Source: Variovorax sp. KK3 (GTDB lineage: Bacteria; Pseudomonadota; Gammaproteobacteria; Burkholderiales; Burkholderiaceae_C). Taken from it: a stretch of 64,000 nt of DNA. This document shows, in pieces, positions 18,274-26,807 of this stretch; position 1 is the first letter of the stretch; each line of letters begins with the position of its first letter. Below the pieces are notes generated by a model. The model was not told the DNA's origin, ran no database searches, and saw only the letters and a list, made by a program, of their open reading frames with translations. The position numbers and the translations under genes were made by a program. The stretch is taken from contig NZ_LYVO01000011.1 in NCBI RefSeq assembly GCF_001984055.1, positions 1 to 64,000 of the forward strand, in the 5' to 3' direction.

Positions 18274-19167
18274 TCAGAGCGCGAGCGATCTGGCGCTCGC
18301 GAACTCGCGAGGACTCCCGTCGATGGGATCGCGAAAGGCCAGCGACTTCGCGAGCAGCTGCAGGGGCTGCTCGAAGTCCTCCGCGCCTTCGGGCTGCAGC
18401 ACGGGGTACAGGGTGTCGTTGCGGATCGGCAGCCCCAGCGCGGCGCAGTGCACGCGCAGCTGGTGGCGGCGGCCGGTGTGCGGCGCCAGGCGCAGCCGGG
18501 CCCAGCCATCGCGCGCTTCCGCCAGCGCGAAGCGGGTCTCGGAATTGGGCTCGCCCTCGGCCTCGCGCATGCGCATGAAGTGAACATCTTCCACGAGCCG
18601 GCTGTGGCGCACCGCCGGCAGCGCGACGGTGCCGTCCCAGGGCACGATGGCCTCGTACTGCTTGTCGACCTCGCGTGCGGCGAACAGCGCGTGGTAGGCA
18701 TGCCGCGTGGCCGGCTGCACCGAGAACAGCACCACGCCGGCGGTTTCGCGGTCGATGCGATGCAGCGGCGCGAGCTGGTCCAGGCCCAGCCGGCGCTGCA
18801 GCCGCACCAGCAGGCTCTGCTGCACGTACTTGCCCACCGGGGCCACCGGCAGGAAGTGGGGCTTGTCCACCACCAGCAGGTGCTCGTCGCGGTGGAGCAC
18901 CTGTTCCTCGAAGGGCACCGTCCGCTCGATGTCGAGCGAGCGGTAGTAGAAGACGTGCAGCCGCGGCTGGTAGGGCCGGTCGGGCGTCACGGGCACGCCG
19001 TGCGCGTCGACCACCTCGCCTGCCTGCATGCGCGCGTCCCAGGTGGCGCGCGGAATGGCGGTGAAGCGCTGGGCCAGGAAGTCGGCGATCGTGGCCCACG
19101 GGCCGGGCGGAAGCGCGACCCGGCTGGGACCGACGCCGTCTCGGGTGGGCAGCGGCAAGCCGGTCAT
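18274..19167 (-). CDS. RluA-family pseudouridine synthase
   Basis: 297-residue RNA pseudouridine synthase of the RluA family. The catalytic motif is PLHRIDRETAGVVLFS, with the nucleophile Asp in HRIDRETAG. Other landmarks are LLVVDKPHFLPVAPVG upstream and the C-terminal HTGRRHQLRVHCAALGLPIRNDTLYP block. An N-terminal S4-like segment (WATIADFLAQRFTAIPRATWDARMQAGEVVDAHG) precedes the catalytic domain. This layout resembles the RluA-type enzymes acting on 23S rRNA or tRNA, but the target position is not predictable. It starts 12 bases after the LRR-kinase gene, so the two are probably co-transcribed. Confidence 0.9.
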   Translation of the reverse strand: MTGLPLPTRDGVGPSRVALPPGPWATIADFLAQRFTAIPRATWDARMQAGEVVDAHGVPVTPDRPYQPRLHVFYYRSLDIERTVPFEEQVLHRDEHLLVVDKPHFLPVAPVGKYVQQSLLVRLQRRLGLDQLAPLHRIDRETAGVVLFSVQPATRHAYHALFAAREVDKQYEAIVPWDGTVALPAVRHSRLVEDVHFMRMREAEGEPNSETRFALAEARDGWARLRLAPHTGRRHQLRVHCAALGLPIRNDTLYPVLQPEGAEDFEQPLQLLAKSLAFRDPIDGSPREFASARSLAL

Positions 19168-19179
19168 GGTGCGGCGGCC

Positions 19180-20508
19180 TCAGGCGTCGGCCAGGGCCGC
19201 GGTGATCTGGTCCAGCAGCGGCCGCGCGCCCGTGTCAGGTTGGGTGCAGCGCACCTGCAGGTCGGCCAGGCGTGCCATTCGCCGGCGATCGGATGCGTCG
19301 CCGGCCTGGCTGCGCGCCAGCAGTTCTTCGAGCAGCAGCCCGAAAGCGCGCGCCTCGATGCGTTGCAGCGCGAGGCTGGTTTCCCGGTCGTCCGGCGGCA
19401 GGAAGGACGCGGCGCCGAAGTCGCCCAGGCGGCCCGTTCCGTCGCCGTCCCACAGGATGTTGTGCGCGTAAAGGTCGCCATGCACGATGCCGCGTGCGTG
19501 CAGTTGCGCGGCGGCCGAGGCGATGCCGTGGGCCAGGCGCAGCGCGGTGGCCAGCGGCCATGCGGCCTCGTCGGCGTAGACGTCGCGGGTGCATGAGGCG
19601 AGGCTGGGCGGCCCGGCCAGGTTGCGGAATCGCGGGTCGACCAGCGCGAGCACCAACCCTGGCGTTCCTTCGGGATGGTGCTCGACGCGGCCCTCCACGG
19701 CGATCAGCCCCGGGTGCGGGCCGGCCGCCATGCAGGCGGCCATCTCGCTGTGTGGCCAGCCGTCGCTGGTGACGGCGCCCTTGAAGAGCTTGACGGCCAC
19801 GGGCCGCCGGTTGCCGTCGTCCTGCATCCAGTCCGCCCGGTGGATCACGCCCGAAGCGCCCTGGCCCAGTGGCTCGCCCATCGCCAGCCGGTGCCAGTCG
19901 ATCGCCGGGATGGCGGCCGTCTCCACTGCAGCCGCTTCGGCGCGGTCGTCGAAGGGGTTGCCTGCGAAGGCCAGCCAGGCGAGGCGCGGCATGTCGGCCA
20001 GCCAGGTGGGCAGGGCCTCGAGCCGGTTGGCCGAGATGCGCATGAGTTCCAGCGCACGGCATTCCGCCAGCGCGTCTGGCAGGGCCGTCAGGCGGTTGCC
20101 GGCCAGCATCAGCTTCTGCAGACGGGTGCATCGGCCGATGGTGGCGGGCAGCGCCTCGATCTCGTTGTCGGTCAGGATCAGCCAACGCAGGCCGGGCGGC
20201 AGCGCCTCGGCCGGCACCGTGCGGATGCAGTTGGCCTTGAAGCCCACCATCTCGAGCCGCTCGCAGCGCCCCAGAACTGCGGGCAGTTCGGCGAAACGGT
20301 TGTCGGAGCAGAACAGCACCTGAAGCCGGTACAGGCGGTGCAGGTCGTCGGGCAGCGTCGAGAGCGCATTGCCGGACAGATCGAGCGCTTCCAGTGAATC
20401 CGCGAGCGTGAAGATCTCGCGCGGGAAAGATTCGAGCCCGCAGCGCAGCGTCAGGCTTCGGGCGCCCGCGAGCGCGCCGGACTGCAACTGCGCCAAGGTA
20501 TGGCTCAT
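19180..20508 (-). CDS. Leucine-rich-repeat protein with C-terminal protein kinase domain
   Basis: 442 residues. About residues 35-215 carry some seven LRR units with the LxxLxLxxNxLxxLPxx pattern (for example LEALDLSGNALSTLPDDL, LQKLMLAGNRLTALPDAL, LELMRISANRLEALPTWL). A protein kinase domain follows: glycine loop GEPLGQGASGV, Lys in VAVKLFKG, catalytic loop HGDLYAHNIL (HGD in place of HRD) and DFG in LGDFGAASFLP. There is no membrane segment or signal peptide, so it is probably cytoplasmic. The start is set at ATG 20508. LRR-kinase fusions are uncommon in bacteria; its substrate is unknown. It precedes the pseudouridine synthase gene by 12 bases. Confidence 0.85.
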   Translation of the reverse strand: MSHTLAQLQSGALAGARSLTLRCGLESFPREIFTLADSLEALDLSGNALSTLPDDLHRLYRLQVLFCSDNRFAELPAVLGRCERLEMVGFKANCIRTVPAEALPPGLRWLILTDNEIEALPATIGRCTRLQKLMLAGNRLTALPDALAECRALELMRISANRLEALPTWLADMPRLAWLAFAGNPFDDRAEAAAVETAAIPAIDWHRLAMGEPLGQGASGVIHRADWMQDDGNRRPVAVKLFKGAVTSDGWPHSEMAACMAAGPHPGLIAVEGRVEHHPEGTPGLVLALVDPRFRNLAGPPSLASCTRDVYADEAAWPLATALRLAHGIASAAAQLHARGIVHGDLYAHNILWDGDGTGRLGDFGAASFLPPDDRETSLALQRIEARAFGLLLEELLARSQAGDASDRRRMARLADLQVRCTQPDTGARPLLDQITAALADA

Positions 20509-20545
20509 CGGAAGCTGCGGTATTCGCCCGGCGCAGTTCGGCGCC

Positions 20546-21607
20546 TCATGCAGAAGCGCCGAAGCGCCACACACCATCTTCGCCGCGGCGCCGCTGCAGC
20601 AGGCCCTTGAAGCGCAGCATGTGCAGATGCGCCACCGTCTCGCCCATGGCGAAGGTGGTCTGGTGCACGTCGAGTTCGCGCTTGAACAGGATGGGCATGC
20701 TCTCGGCGGCGCTCAGCGGTCGTGCGGTGCAGGCCTCCAGCAGCTCCGCCAGGCGGTCGCGGTGGTGGTCCTGCAGTTGCCTCACGCGCTGATGGATGCC
20801 GGTGAAGGGCTTGCCGTGCGAGGGCAGGCCCAGCGTGTCGGCCGGCAGCTCGTTGAAGCGCACGATGCTGTCGAGGAAGAGCTTCAGCGGATCGGCGTCC
20901 GGCTCGCCCGCGTGCACGCTCACGTTGGTGGAGATGCGGGGCAGCATCATGTCGCCGCCCAGCAGTGCGTGCAGCTCTTCGCAGTACAGCGCGATGTGCT
21001 CGGGCGCATGTCCGTACCCGCTGATGCAGCGCCAGTCGCGACCGCCGATGCGCACCATGTCGCCATCAAGCATGCGCACGTAACTTTCCGGCACCGCCGG
21101 CACCAGTTCGGCGTAGTACCCGGTGCGCCCGCGGATCACGTCCAGCGCCGCCGGGTCGTTCATGCCGTGCGAGACGAAGAAGTCCGCCGCCGCGTCGCCG
21201 CCGGCCAGCGTGTCCCCGCTGGTGGTGAGCACGCGCGCCACGTGGTAGTCGGTCGAACTGATCCACAGCGGCGCATTCCAGCGCTGGCACAGCCAGTCGG
21301 CCAGCCCGATGTGGTCGGGGTGCATGTGGGTCACGATCACCCGCAGGATCGGCAGGCCCTGCAGCTCGCGTTCGAAGATCTGCTCCCACTGCGCGCGCGA
21401 GGCGTCGTGCGCCACGCAGCAGTCCACCACCGTCCAGCCCTCGACGCCGTCGATCTCGTCGCGCAGCAGCCAGAGGTTGATGTGGTCGAGCGCGAAGGGC
21501 AGCGCCATGCGAAGCCAGCGCACGCCGGGCAGCACCTCGAAACTGCCGCCGGGCTCCGGCAGAAGATCGCCGTGGGGGTAATGAAGTTCGCGTTCGAGGA
21601 GGTTCAT
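20546..21607 (-). CDS. MBL-fold metallo-hydrolase
   Basis: 353-residue metallo-beta-lactamase-fold hydrolase. The zinc signature is THMHPDHIG (about residue 94), followed by further ligands in SGYGHAPEHIALY and LLGGDMMLP and a late His in LPSHGKPF. The C-terminal 90 residues form a winged-helix-like region as in LACTB2-type proteins. It starts at 21607, divergent from the MerR regulator, and the palindrome at 21616-21633 covers its ribosome-binding area. That places it as a probable target of the LiuR-like regulator. Its substrate, perhaps a thioester or hydroxyacyl compound, is inferred from context only. Confidence 0.87.
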   Translation of the reverse strand: MNLLERELHYPHGDLLPEPGGSFEVLPGVRWLRMALPFALDHINLWLLRDEIDGVEGWTVVDCCVAHDASRAQWEQIFERELQGLPILRVIVTHMHPDHIGLADWLCQRWNAPLWISSTDYHVARVLTTSGDTLAGGDAAADFFVSHGMNDPAALDVIRGRTGYYAELVPAVPESYVRMLDGDMVRIGGRDWRCISGYGHAPEHIALYCEELHALLGGDMMLPRISTNVSVHAGEPDADPLKLFLDSIVRFNELPADTLGLPSHGKPFTGIHQRVRQLQDHHRDRLAELLEACTARPLSAAESMPILFKRELDVHQTTFAMGETVAHLHMLRFKGLLQRRRGEDGVWRFGASA

Positions 21608-21615
21608 GTACGATT

Positions 21616-21633
21616 GACGTTAACGTAAACGTC
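21616..21633. promoter_or_regulatory. Candidate LiuR operator
   Basis: GACGTTAACGTAAACGTC matches its own reverse complement at 16 of 18 positions and contains the perfect 10-base palindrome ACGTTAACGT. It lies 8 bases upstream of the MBL-hydrolase start and about 70 bases upstream of the MerR-type gene. The ACGTTnACGTAA pattern agrees with what I recall of LiuR sites in proteobacteria. Confidence 0.65.
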
Positions 21634-21705
21634 ATGGGAAAGACCCACCATTGTAGGCAGCGACGGCAGAATCCGCTGTCGCGGCCGAGATGCCCGACCC
21701 CATCC

Positions 21706-22113
21706 ATGTCCACGCAGACCTTCACCATCGGCGAGCTCGCCCGCGAGTTCGACCTGACCACCCGGGCCATCCGCTTCTACGAAGACATGGGATTGCTCGC
21801 GCCGGAGCGGGCCGGCCAGCAGCGCGTGTACAGCGCGCGCGACCGAACCCGGCTCACGCTCACGCTGCGCGCCAAGCGGCTGGGCCTCAAGCTCAACGAG
21901 GTGAAGGACATCCTCGACATGTACGACAGCCCGCGCGACACCGCGGCCCAGCTCGAGCGTTTTCTGGGCGTGCTGGGCAGCCACCGCGCCCAGCTGGAGG
22001 CCCAGCTCGAAGAACTGCAGACCAATCTGGCCGAAGTGCGCGCGCAGGAAAAGCAGGCCCGCACGGCTCTTGCGCGCGCAGCCCGGCCCAAGAAGAACGC
22101 CGAAGCCCGCTGA
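21706..22113 (+). CDS. liuR: LiuR-like MerR-family transcriptional regulator
   Basis: 135-residue MerR-family regulator. The N-terminal helix-turn-helix is FTIGELAREFDLTTRAIRFYEDMGLLAPERAG, followed by the wing RVYSARDRTRLTLTLRAKRLGLKLNEVKDILDMYD and a coiled-coil (QLEAQLEELQTNLAEVRAQEKQARTAL). There are no cysteines for metal binding, so a metal-sensing MerR is unlikely. The sequence and its setting match LiuR, which controls leucine/isovalerate degradation genes in many proteobacteria. The liu genes lie 14-29 kb downstream. The candidate operator in the shared promoter suggests autoregulation. Confidence 0.85.
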   Translation: MSTQTFTIGELAREFDLTTRAIRFYEDMGLLAPERAGQQRVYSARDRTRLTLTLRAKRLGLKLNEVKDILDMYDSPRDTAAQLERFLGVLGSHRAQLEAQLEELQTNLAEVRAQEKQARTALARAARPKKNAEAR

Positions 22114-22167
22114 ATTCCCTTACCCGTCACGACAACCGACGCAGACCACCCATAGAGAGCAGCCATC

Positions 22168-22977
22168 ATGGACAACGACACGCCTGACAACCTGGAAGAC
22201 CTCTTCGCCCACAACCGCGTCTGGTCGGCGCGCATGGAGCGCGACCGCCCCGGCTTCTTCACCAGCCTAGTGAAGCAGCAGACGCCCAAGTACATGTGGA
22301 TCGGCTGTTCCGACAGTCGCGTGCCAGCCAACCAGATCACCGGCCTTGAGCCCGGCGAAGTGTTCGTGCACCGCAACGTCGCCAACATCGTCGTGCACTC
22401 CGACCTGAATGCGCTGTCGGCGATCCAGTTCGCGGTCGAGCGCCTCAAGGTCCAGCACATCATGGTGGTGGGCCACTACGGCTGCGGTGGCGTGCAAGCC
22501 GCACTGGAAGGCGCGCGCATCGGGCTGGCCGACAACTGGATCCGCCACATCCAGGACGTGCGCGACCGCCACCGCGTGCTGCTGAGTTCGCTGCCCGAGG
22601 CGCTGCGCGCCAATGCGCTGTGCGAGCTCAACGTGACCGAGCAGGTCGTCAACGTGGCGGTCAGCACCGTCATGGAAGACGCCTGGAGCCGCGGGCAGAA
22701 GGTCTCGATCCACGGCTGGGCCTTCGGCGTGCACGACGGCCTGTTGCAGGACCTGGGCATGACGCTCGACGGCTCCAAGTCGACCGAGTCGCTGTACAAG
22801 GCCGCCGTGCAGCGCATCCGCTACAAGTGGAGCAAGCTGGCCGAGGAACAGCAGGCCATCGCCGGTGGCTCCGCATCGGCGCCGGCCGCAACGGCTGCAA
22901 CCGCCGCATCCCTTGCAGCTGCGACGCCTGCTACGCCTGCGACACCCGCTGCACCAGCCGCGCCGGCTGCCTCCTGA
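22168..22977 (+). CDS. can: Beta-class carbonic anhydrase with Ala/Pro-rich tail
   Basis: Zinc enzyme interconverting CO2 and bicarbonate, supplying bicarbonate to carboxylases. The zinc and active-site motifs are [11 protein letters not shown] (about residue 48) and [13 protein letters not shown] (His/Cys about residues 105-108). The core ends near residue 220 ([15 protein letters not shown]), which is the usual family length. A tail of about 40 residues made almost only of Ala, Thr and Pro follows, ending [11 protein letters not shown] possible ribosome site is weak. aceK starts 7 bases after the stop, so they are probably co-transcribed. Confidence 0.95.
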   Translation: MDNDTPDNLEDLFAHNRVWSARMERDRPGFFTSLVKQQTPKYMWIGCSDSRVPANQITGLEPGEVFVHRNVANIVVHSDLNALSAIQFAVERLKVQHIMVVGHYGCGGVQAALEGARIGLADNWIRHIQDVRDRHRVLLSSLPEALRANALCELNVTEQVVNVAVSTVMEDAWSRGQKVSIHGWAFGVHDGLLQDLGMTLDGSKSTESLYKAAVQRIRYKWSKLAEEQQAIAGGSASAPAATAATAASLAAATPATPATPAAPAAPAAS

Positions 22978-22984
22978 ACGCCCC

Positions 22985-24796
22985 ATGTTCCCGCAGCGTC
23001 TCGATTCGCCGCTGGCCTACGACGTCGCGAAGGCGATGCGTGACGGCTTCGACCGGCACTACCGGCTGTTCCGCGCCGAGTCGGCGCGCGCCAAGCACCG
23101 GTTCGAGACGGCCGACTGGGCCGGTCAGCAGCGCGCGCAGCGCGAGCGCATCGAGTTCTACGACCTTCGGGTGAGCGAGGCCGTGGCGCGGCTCGAAAAG
23201 GAGTTCAAGGCCGGCGAGCAGCCCATGGACGTGTGGCACCAGGTCAAGCTGCACTTCATCGGTCTGCTGGTCGATCACCACCAGCCCGAGCTGGCCGAGA
23301 CCTTCTTCAACTCGGTGACCACCAAGATCCTGCACCGCGCCTACTTCCAGAACGACTTCATCTTCGTGCGGCCGGCCATCAGCACCGAGTACATCGAGCC
23401 GCGCGATTCGCCCACCTACCGCGCCTACTACCCCGAGCAGCACACGCTGGCCGAGACGGTGCGCCGCCTGCTGGAGGACTACGCGCTGCAGGGCCGCTTC
23501 GCCGACATCCAGCGCGATGCCGACCGCGTGGCCGCGGCCATCCTCGGCCGCTTTCACCAGGTCAAGCTGCGCGCCAACTTCCAGCTGCAGGTGCTGTCGG
23601 GCCTGTTCTACCGGAACAAGGGCGCCTACGTGGTGGGCAAGATCATCAACGGCTTCATCGAGCTGCCCGTGGCCTTGCCGATCCTGCACGACAGCGCCGG
23701 CCGCTTCTACATCGACGCGGCGCTCTTCGGCGAGGAAGATCTGCAGATGCTCTTCAGCTTCGCGCGGGCCTACTTCATGGTCGACATGGACGTTCCCTCG
23801 GCCTATGTGCAGTTCCTGCGCTCGCTGATGCCGCGCAAGCCGCGCGCCGAGATCTACAACGCGCTCGGGCTGGCCAAGCAGGGCAAGACGCTGTTCTACC
23901 GCGACTTCCTCTACCACCTCAACTACTCCACCGACCGCTTCCGCATCGCGCCTGGCATCAAGGGCATGGTGATGCTGGTGTTCGACCTGCCGTCCTTTCC
24001 CTACGTCTTCAAGCTCATCAAGGACTTCTTTCCGCCGCCGAAGGACACCACGCGCGAACTGGTCAAGGGCAAGTACATGCTGGTCAAGCAGCACGACCGC
24101 GTCGGCCGCATGGCCGACACGCTGGAGTACAGCAACGTCGGCTTTCCGCTCGACCGCTTCGAGCCGGCGCTGATCGACGAGATCCGCCAGTTCGCGCCCA
24201 GCCAGCTCGAGATCGGCGACCGCGATGGCAACGGGGAGATGGAGGTCGTGCTCAAGCACGTCTACATCGAGCGCCGGATGATCCCGCTCAACATCTACCT
24301 GCAGGAGGCCTTCGACCAGATGGAGCATCCGGAGCATGCGCAGCGCGCGGGCAAGCAGCTGGAGCACGCGGTGGTCGAGTACGGCAACGCCATCAAGGAC
24401 ATGGTCGCGGCCAACATCTTCCCCGGCGACATGCTGTGGAAGAACTTCGGCGTCACGCGCGGCGGCAAGGTGGTGTTCTACGACTACGACGAGATCGAGT
24501 ACCTCACCGAATGCAACTTCCGCCGCGTGCCGACGCCGCGCAACGAAGAGGAGGAAATGAGCGGAGAGGTCTGGTACTCCGTCGGCCCGAAGGACGTGTT
24601 CCCCGAAACCTTCGGCCCCTTCTTGCTCGGCAACTCGGCTGTGCGCGAGGCCTTCATGGCCCACCACGCCGACCTGCTCGACGCCGGCTTCTGGCAAAGC
24701 CACAAAGAGCGCATCCAGGCCGGCCAGATGCTCGACGTTTTCCCTTACGACGAGGCCCAGCGCTTTCATCACGAGGGCCACGCCCCTTACTTCTGA
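22985..24796 (+). CDS. aceK: Isocitrate dehydrogenase kinase/phosphatase
   Basis: 603-residue bifunctional enzyme that phosphorylates and dephosphorylates isocitrate dehydrogenase, steering carbon between the TCA cycle and the glyoxylate shunt. Family landmarks include the N-terminal [34 protein letters not shown], the ATP-binding [41 protein letters not shown] and the catalytic [42 protein letters not shown]. The start is ATG 22985; the frame is open upstream, but that part overlaps can and has no family match. The thiolase gene follows after 32 bases. Confidence 0.97.
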   Translation: MFPQRLDSPLAYDVAKAMRDGFDRHYRLFRAESARAKHRFETADWAGQQRAQRERIEFYDLRVSEAVARLEKEFKAGEQPMDVWHQVKLHFIGLLVDHHQPELAETFFNSVTTKILHRAYFQNDFIFVRPAISTEYIEPRDSPTYRAYYPEQHTLAETVRRLLEDYALQGRFADIQRDADRVAAAILGRFHQVKLRANFQLQVLSGLFYRNKGAYVVGKIINGFIELPVALPILHDSAGRFYIDAALFGEEDLQMLFSFARAYFMVDMDVPSAYVQFLRSLMPRKPRAEIYNALGLAKQGKTLFYRDFLYHLNYSTDRFRIAPGIKGMVMLVFDLPSFPYVFKLIKDFFPPPKDTTRELVKGKYMLVKQHDRVGRMADTLEYSNVGFPLDRFEPALIDEIRQFAPSQLEIGDRDGNGEMEVVLKHVYIERRMIPLNIYLQEAFDQMEHPEHAQRAGKQLEHAVVEYGNAIKDMVAANIFPGDMLWKNFGVTRGGKVVFYDYDEIEYLTECNFRRVPTPRNEEEEMSGEVWYSVGPKDVFPETFGPFLLGNSAVREAFMAHHADLLDAGFWQSHKERIQAGQMLDVFPYDEAQRFHHEGHAPYF

Positions 24797-24828
24797 ACCC
24801 GCAATCCATCCATCCTGAAGGAGACCCC

Positions 24829-26013
24829 ATGTCCGAATCCATCGTCATCGTCGGCGCCGCACGCACCCCCATGGGTGCCTTCCAGGGCGACTTCTCTTCA
24901 CTTGCAGCGCACGACCTGGGCGGCGTCGCGATCAAGGCCGCGGTCGAGCGCGCCGGCATCGCGTCCGACGCCGTCGGCGAAGTGCTGTTCGGCAACTGCC
25001 TGATGGCCGGCCAGGGCCAGGCACCGGCGCGGCAGGCGGCCTACAAGGGCGGCCTGCCCGACAGCGCGGGCGCCGTCACCCTCAGCAAGATGTGCGGCTC
25101 GGCCATGAAGGCCGCGATGCTGGCGCACGACATGCTGCTGGCCGGCACGCACGACGTGATGGTGGCCGGCGGCATGGAAAGCATGACCAATGCGCCCTAC
25201 CTGATGCTCAAGGGCCGCGGCGGCTACCGCATGGGCCACGACCGCATCTTCGACCACATGATGCTCGACGGCCTGGAAGACGCCTACCAGCCCGGCCGGT
25301 CGATGGGCACCTTCGGCGAGGACTGCGCCGCCAAGTACAAGTTCACGCGCGCACAGCAGGACGAATTCGCCATCGCGAGCGTCGAGCGCGCCAAGGCCGC
25401 CACCAGCTCGGGCGCCTTCAAGGCAGAGATCGCGCCGGTGCTGGTCAAGGGCCGCGGCGGCGACACGCTGGTCGAGATCGACGAAGGCCCCGGCAAGGTC
25501 AAGCTCGACAAGATCCCGTCGCTCAAGCCGGCCTTCAAGAAAGAGGGCGGCACCATCACCGCCGCCTCCAGCTCGTCGATCAACGACGGCGCCGCGGCCC
25601 TGGTCATGATGACCGAAAGCACCGCGAAGAAACTCGGCGCGAAGCCGATCGCGCGTGTGCTCGGCCACGCCACCCATGCGCAGCAGCCCGAATGGTTTTC
25701 CACCGCCCCGGTCGGTGCCGTGGCCAAGCTGTTCAAGAAGACCGGCTGGGGCGTGAAGGACGTGGACCTGTGGGAGGTCAACGAGGCCTTCGCGGTGGTG
25801 CCGATGGCGCTGATGCACGAACTCGACGTGTCGCACAACGTGGTCAACGTGCACGGCGGCGCCTGCGCGCTGGGCCACCCGATCGGCGCGAGCGGCGCGC
25901 GCATCATGGTCACGCTCATCCATGCGCTGCAGCAGAAGGGCAAGAAGCGCGGCGTCGCGACGCTGTGCATCGGCGGTGGCGAAGGCACCGCCATCGCGAT
26001 CGAGCTGCTCTGA
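24829..26013 (+). CDS. Acetyl-CoA C-acetyl/acyltransferase (thiolase)
   Basis: 394-residue thiolase that condenses or cleaves 3-ketoacyl-CoA. The nucleophile Cys89 lies in LSKMCGSAMKAAM, and the two further active-site motifs are NVHGGACALGHPIGASGAR (His) and LCIGGGEGTAIAIE (Cys). A perfect GAAGGAG lies 8 bases before the ATG. The length and motifs suit either a biosynthetic acetoacetyl-CoA thiolase or the degradative type that would consume acetoacetate from leucine breakdown; these cannot be separated here. Confidence 0.93.
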   Translation: MSESIVIVGAARTPMGAFQGDFSSLAAHDLGGVAIKAAVERAGIASDAVGEVLFGNCLMAGQGQAPARQAAYKGGLPDSAGAVTLSKMCGSAMKAAMLAHDMLLAGTHDVMVAGGMESMTNAPYLMLKGRGGYRMGHDRIFDHMMLDGLEDAYQPGRSMGTFGEDCAAKYKFTRAQQDEFAIASVERAKAATSSGAFKAEIAPVLVKGRGGDTLVEIDEGPGKVKLDKIPSLKPAFKKEGGTITAASSSSINDGAAALVMMTESTAKKLGAKPIARVLGHATHAQQPEWFSTAPVGAVAKLFKKTGWGVKDVDLWEVNEAFAVVPMALMHELDVSHNVVNVHGGACALGHPIGASGARIMVTLIHALQQKGKKRGVATLCIGGGEGTAIAIELL

Positions 26014-26116
26014 ATGCGCGTGGGCACGATAACTGCAGTCCGCGCCGCATCGAAGGCGGCGATGGAGGCAAGGGGTACCGCCATTCGGTGTGCGGGCGAC
26101 CCTTGCTGGAGTGTTC

Positions 26117-26629
26117 ATGCCGTCGTCGATTTCGAAGGGCCAGTGTCGCAAGCTGCGCGCTCTCCTGGCCAGGGAACGCATCGTTTCGTTCTACAGCTAT
26201 TTTGCGGACCACGGCTACTACTACGCCTGCTGGGCGACCGGCGACGTCGACGGAGCGGCCGGCATGAAGGGCGGTGTCGTGCCCGGTCTCTCGCTCGAGA
26301 CGGCGCAGCGGCTCAACGACGACGAGCTGGCCAGGATCCGCATGGCCATGGCCGAGGCCTATCTGAGTGCCCTCGAAGCGCAGTTGACGAGCAGCCGCCA
26401 CATCACGCGCGACGTCACGGCCGAAGAGACGGCGGGCTTTCACGGCGACGTCTTTCGTTCTCATTTCCTCGGCCTCAAGGACTGGACGCTGTTCCTGCCC
26501 TTCGAGCAACAGGAGAAAGCCGGCGGGCTCGACGCGGTGGAGCGCTACTGGCAGGGCGTGCTGCGGACCAGCGCACAGCTCAGCGCGCGCGCACTGGCCC
26601 GGTCGACCGCGCTTCTTCAAGCCGCCTGA
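26117..26629 (+). CDS. Hypothetical protein, 170 residues
   Basis: I do not recognise this protein. It starts at ATG 26117 with GGAG 5 bases upstream and has normal high-GC codon usage, so it is probably real. It has no signal peptide, membrane span or repeats. It opens with a basic segment (ISKGQCRKLRALLARERIVSFY), has an aromatic stretch (SYFADHGYYYACWATGD) and then reads as largely helical. It lies alone between the thiolase and the M20 peptidase genes on the same strand. Confidence 0.6.
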   Translation: MPSSISKGQCRKLRALLARERIVSFYSYFADHGYYYACWATGDVDGAAGMKGGVVPGLSLETAQRLNDDELARIRMAMAEAYLSALEAQLTSSRHITRDVTAEETAGFHGDVFRSHFLGLKDWTLFLPFEQQEKAGGLDAVERYWQGVLRTSAQLSARALARSTALLQAA

Positions 26630-26807
26630 AGCGCACGCCGCGCGGGCTGTGCCTGACAAAATTTGCGACGGCCCACAGGGTCGGTGACATTTCTTGCGCG
26701 GCCGCCTGGCCCTTCGTGTCGCATGCAGCCGCAGCCCTGCCGGGCCGCAGTGCCCGTCGCTGAATCGAAAAACCAACCCCAGTCCAACGTCCAAGGAGAC
26801 CTTTCTC

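Noticed and set aside
22865..22984. N-terminal extension of aceK
   Set aside because: It overlaps the can gene and is composed of Arg/Pro/Leu repeats; the family start is at 22985.
23233..24828. Open frame running across aceK into the thiolase gene
   Set aside because: The part over aceK is a GC-driven shadow; the thiolase begins at ATG 24829 with its own strong ribosome site.
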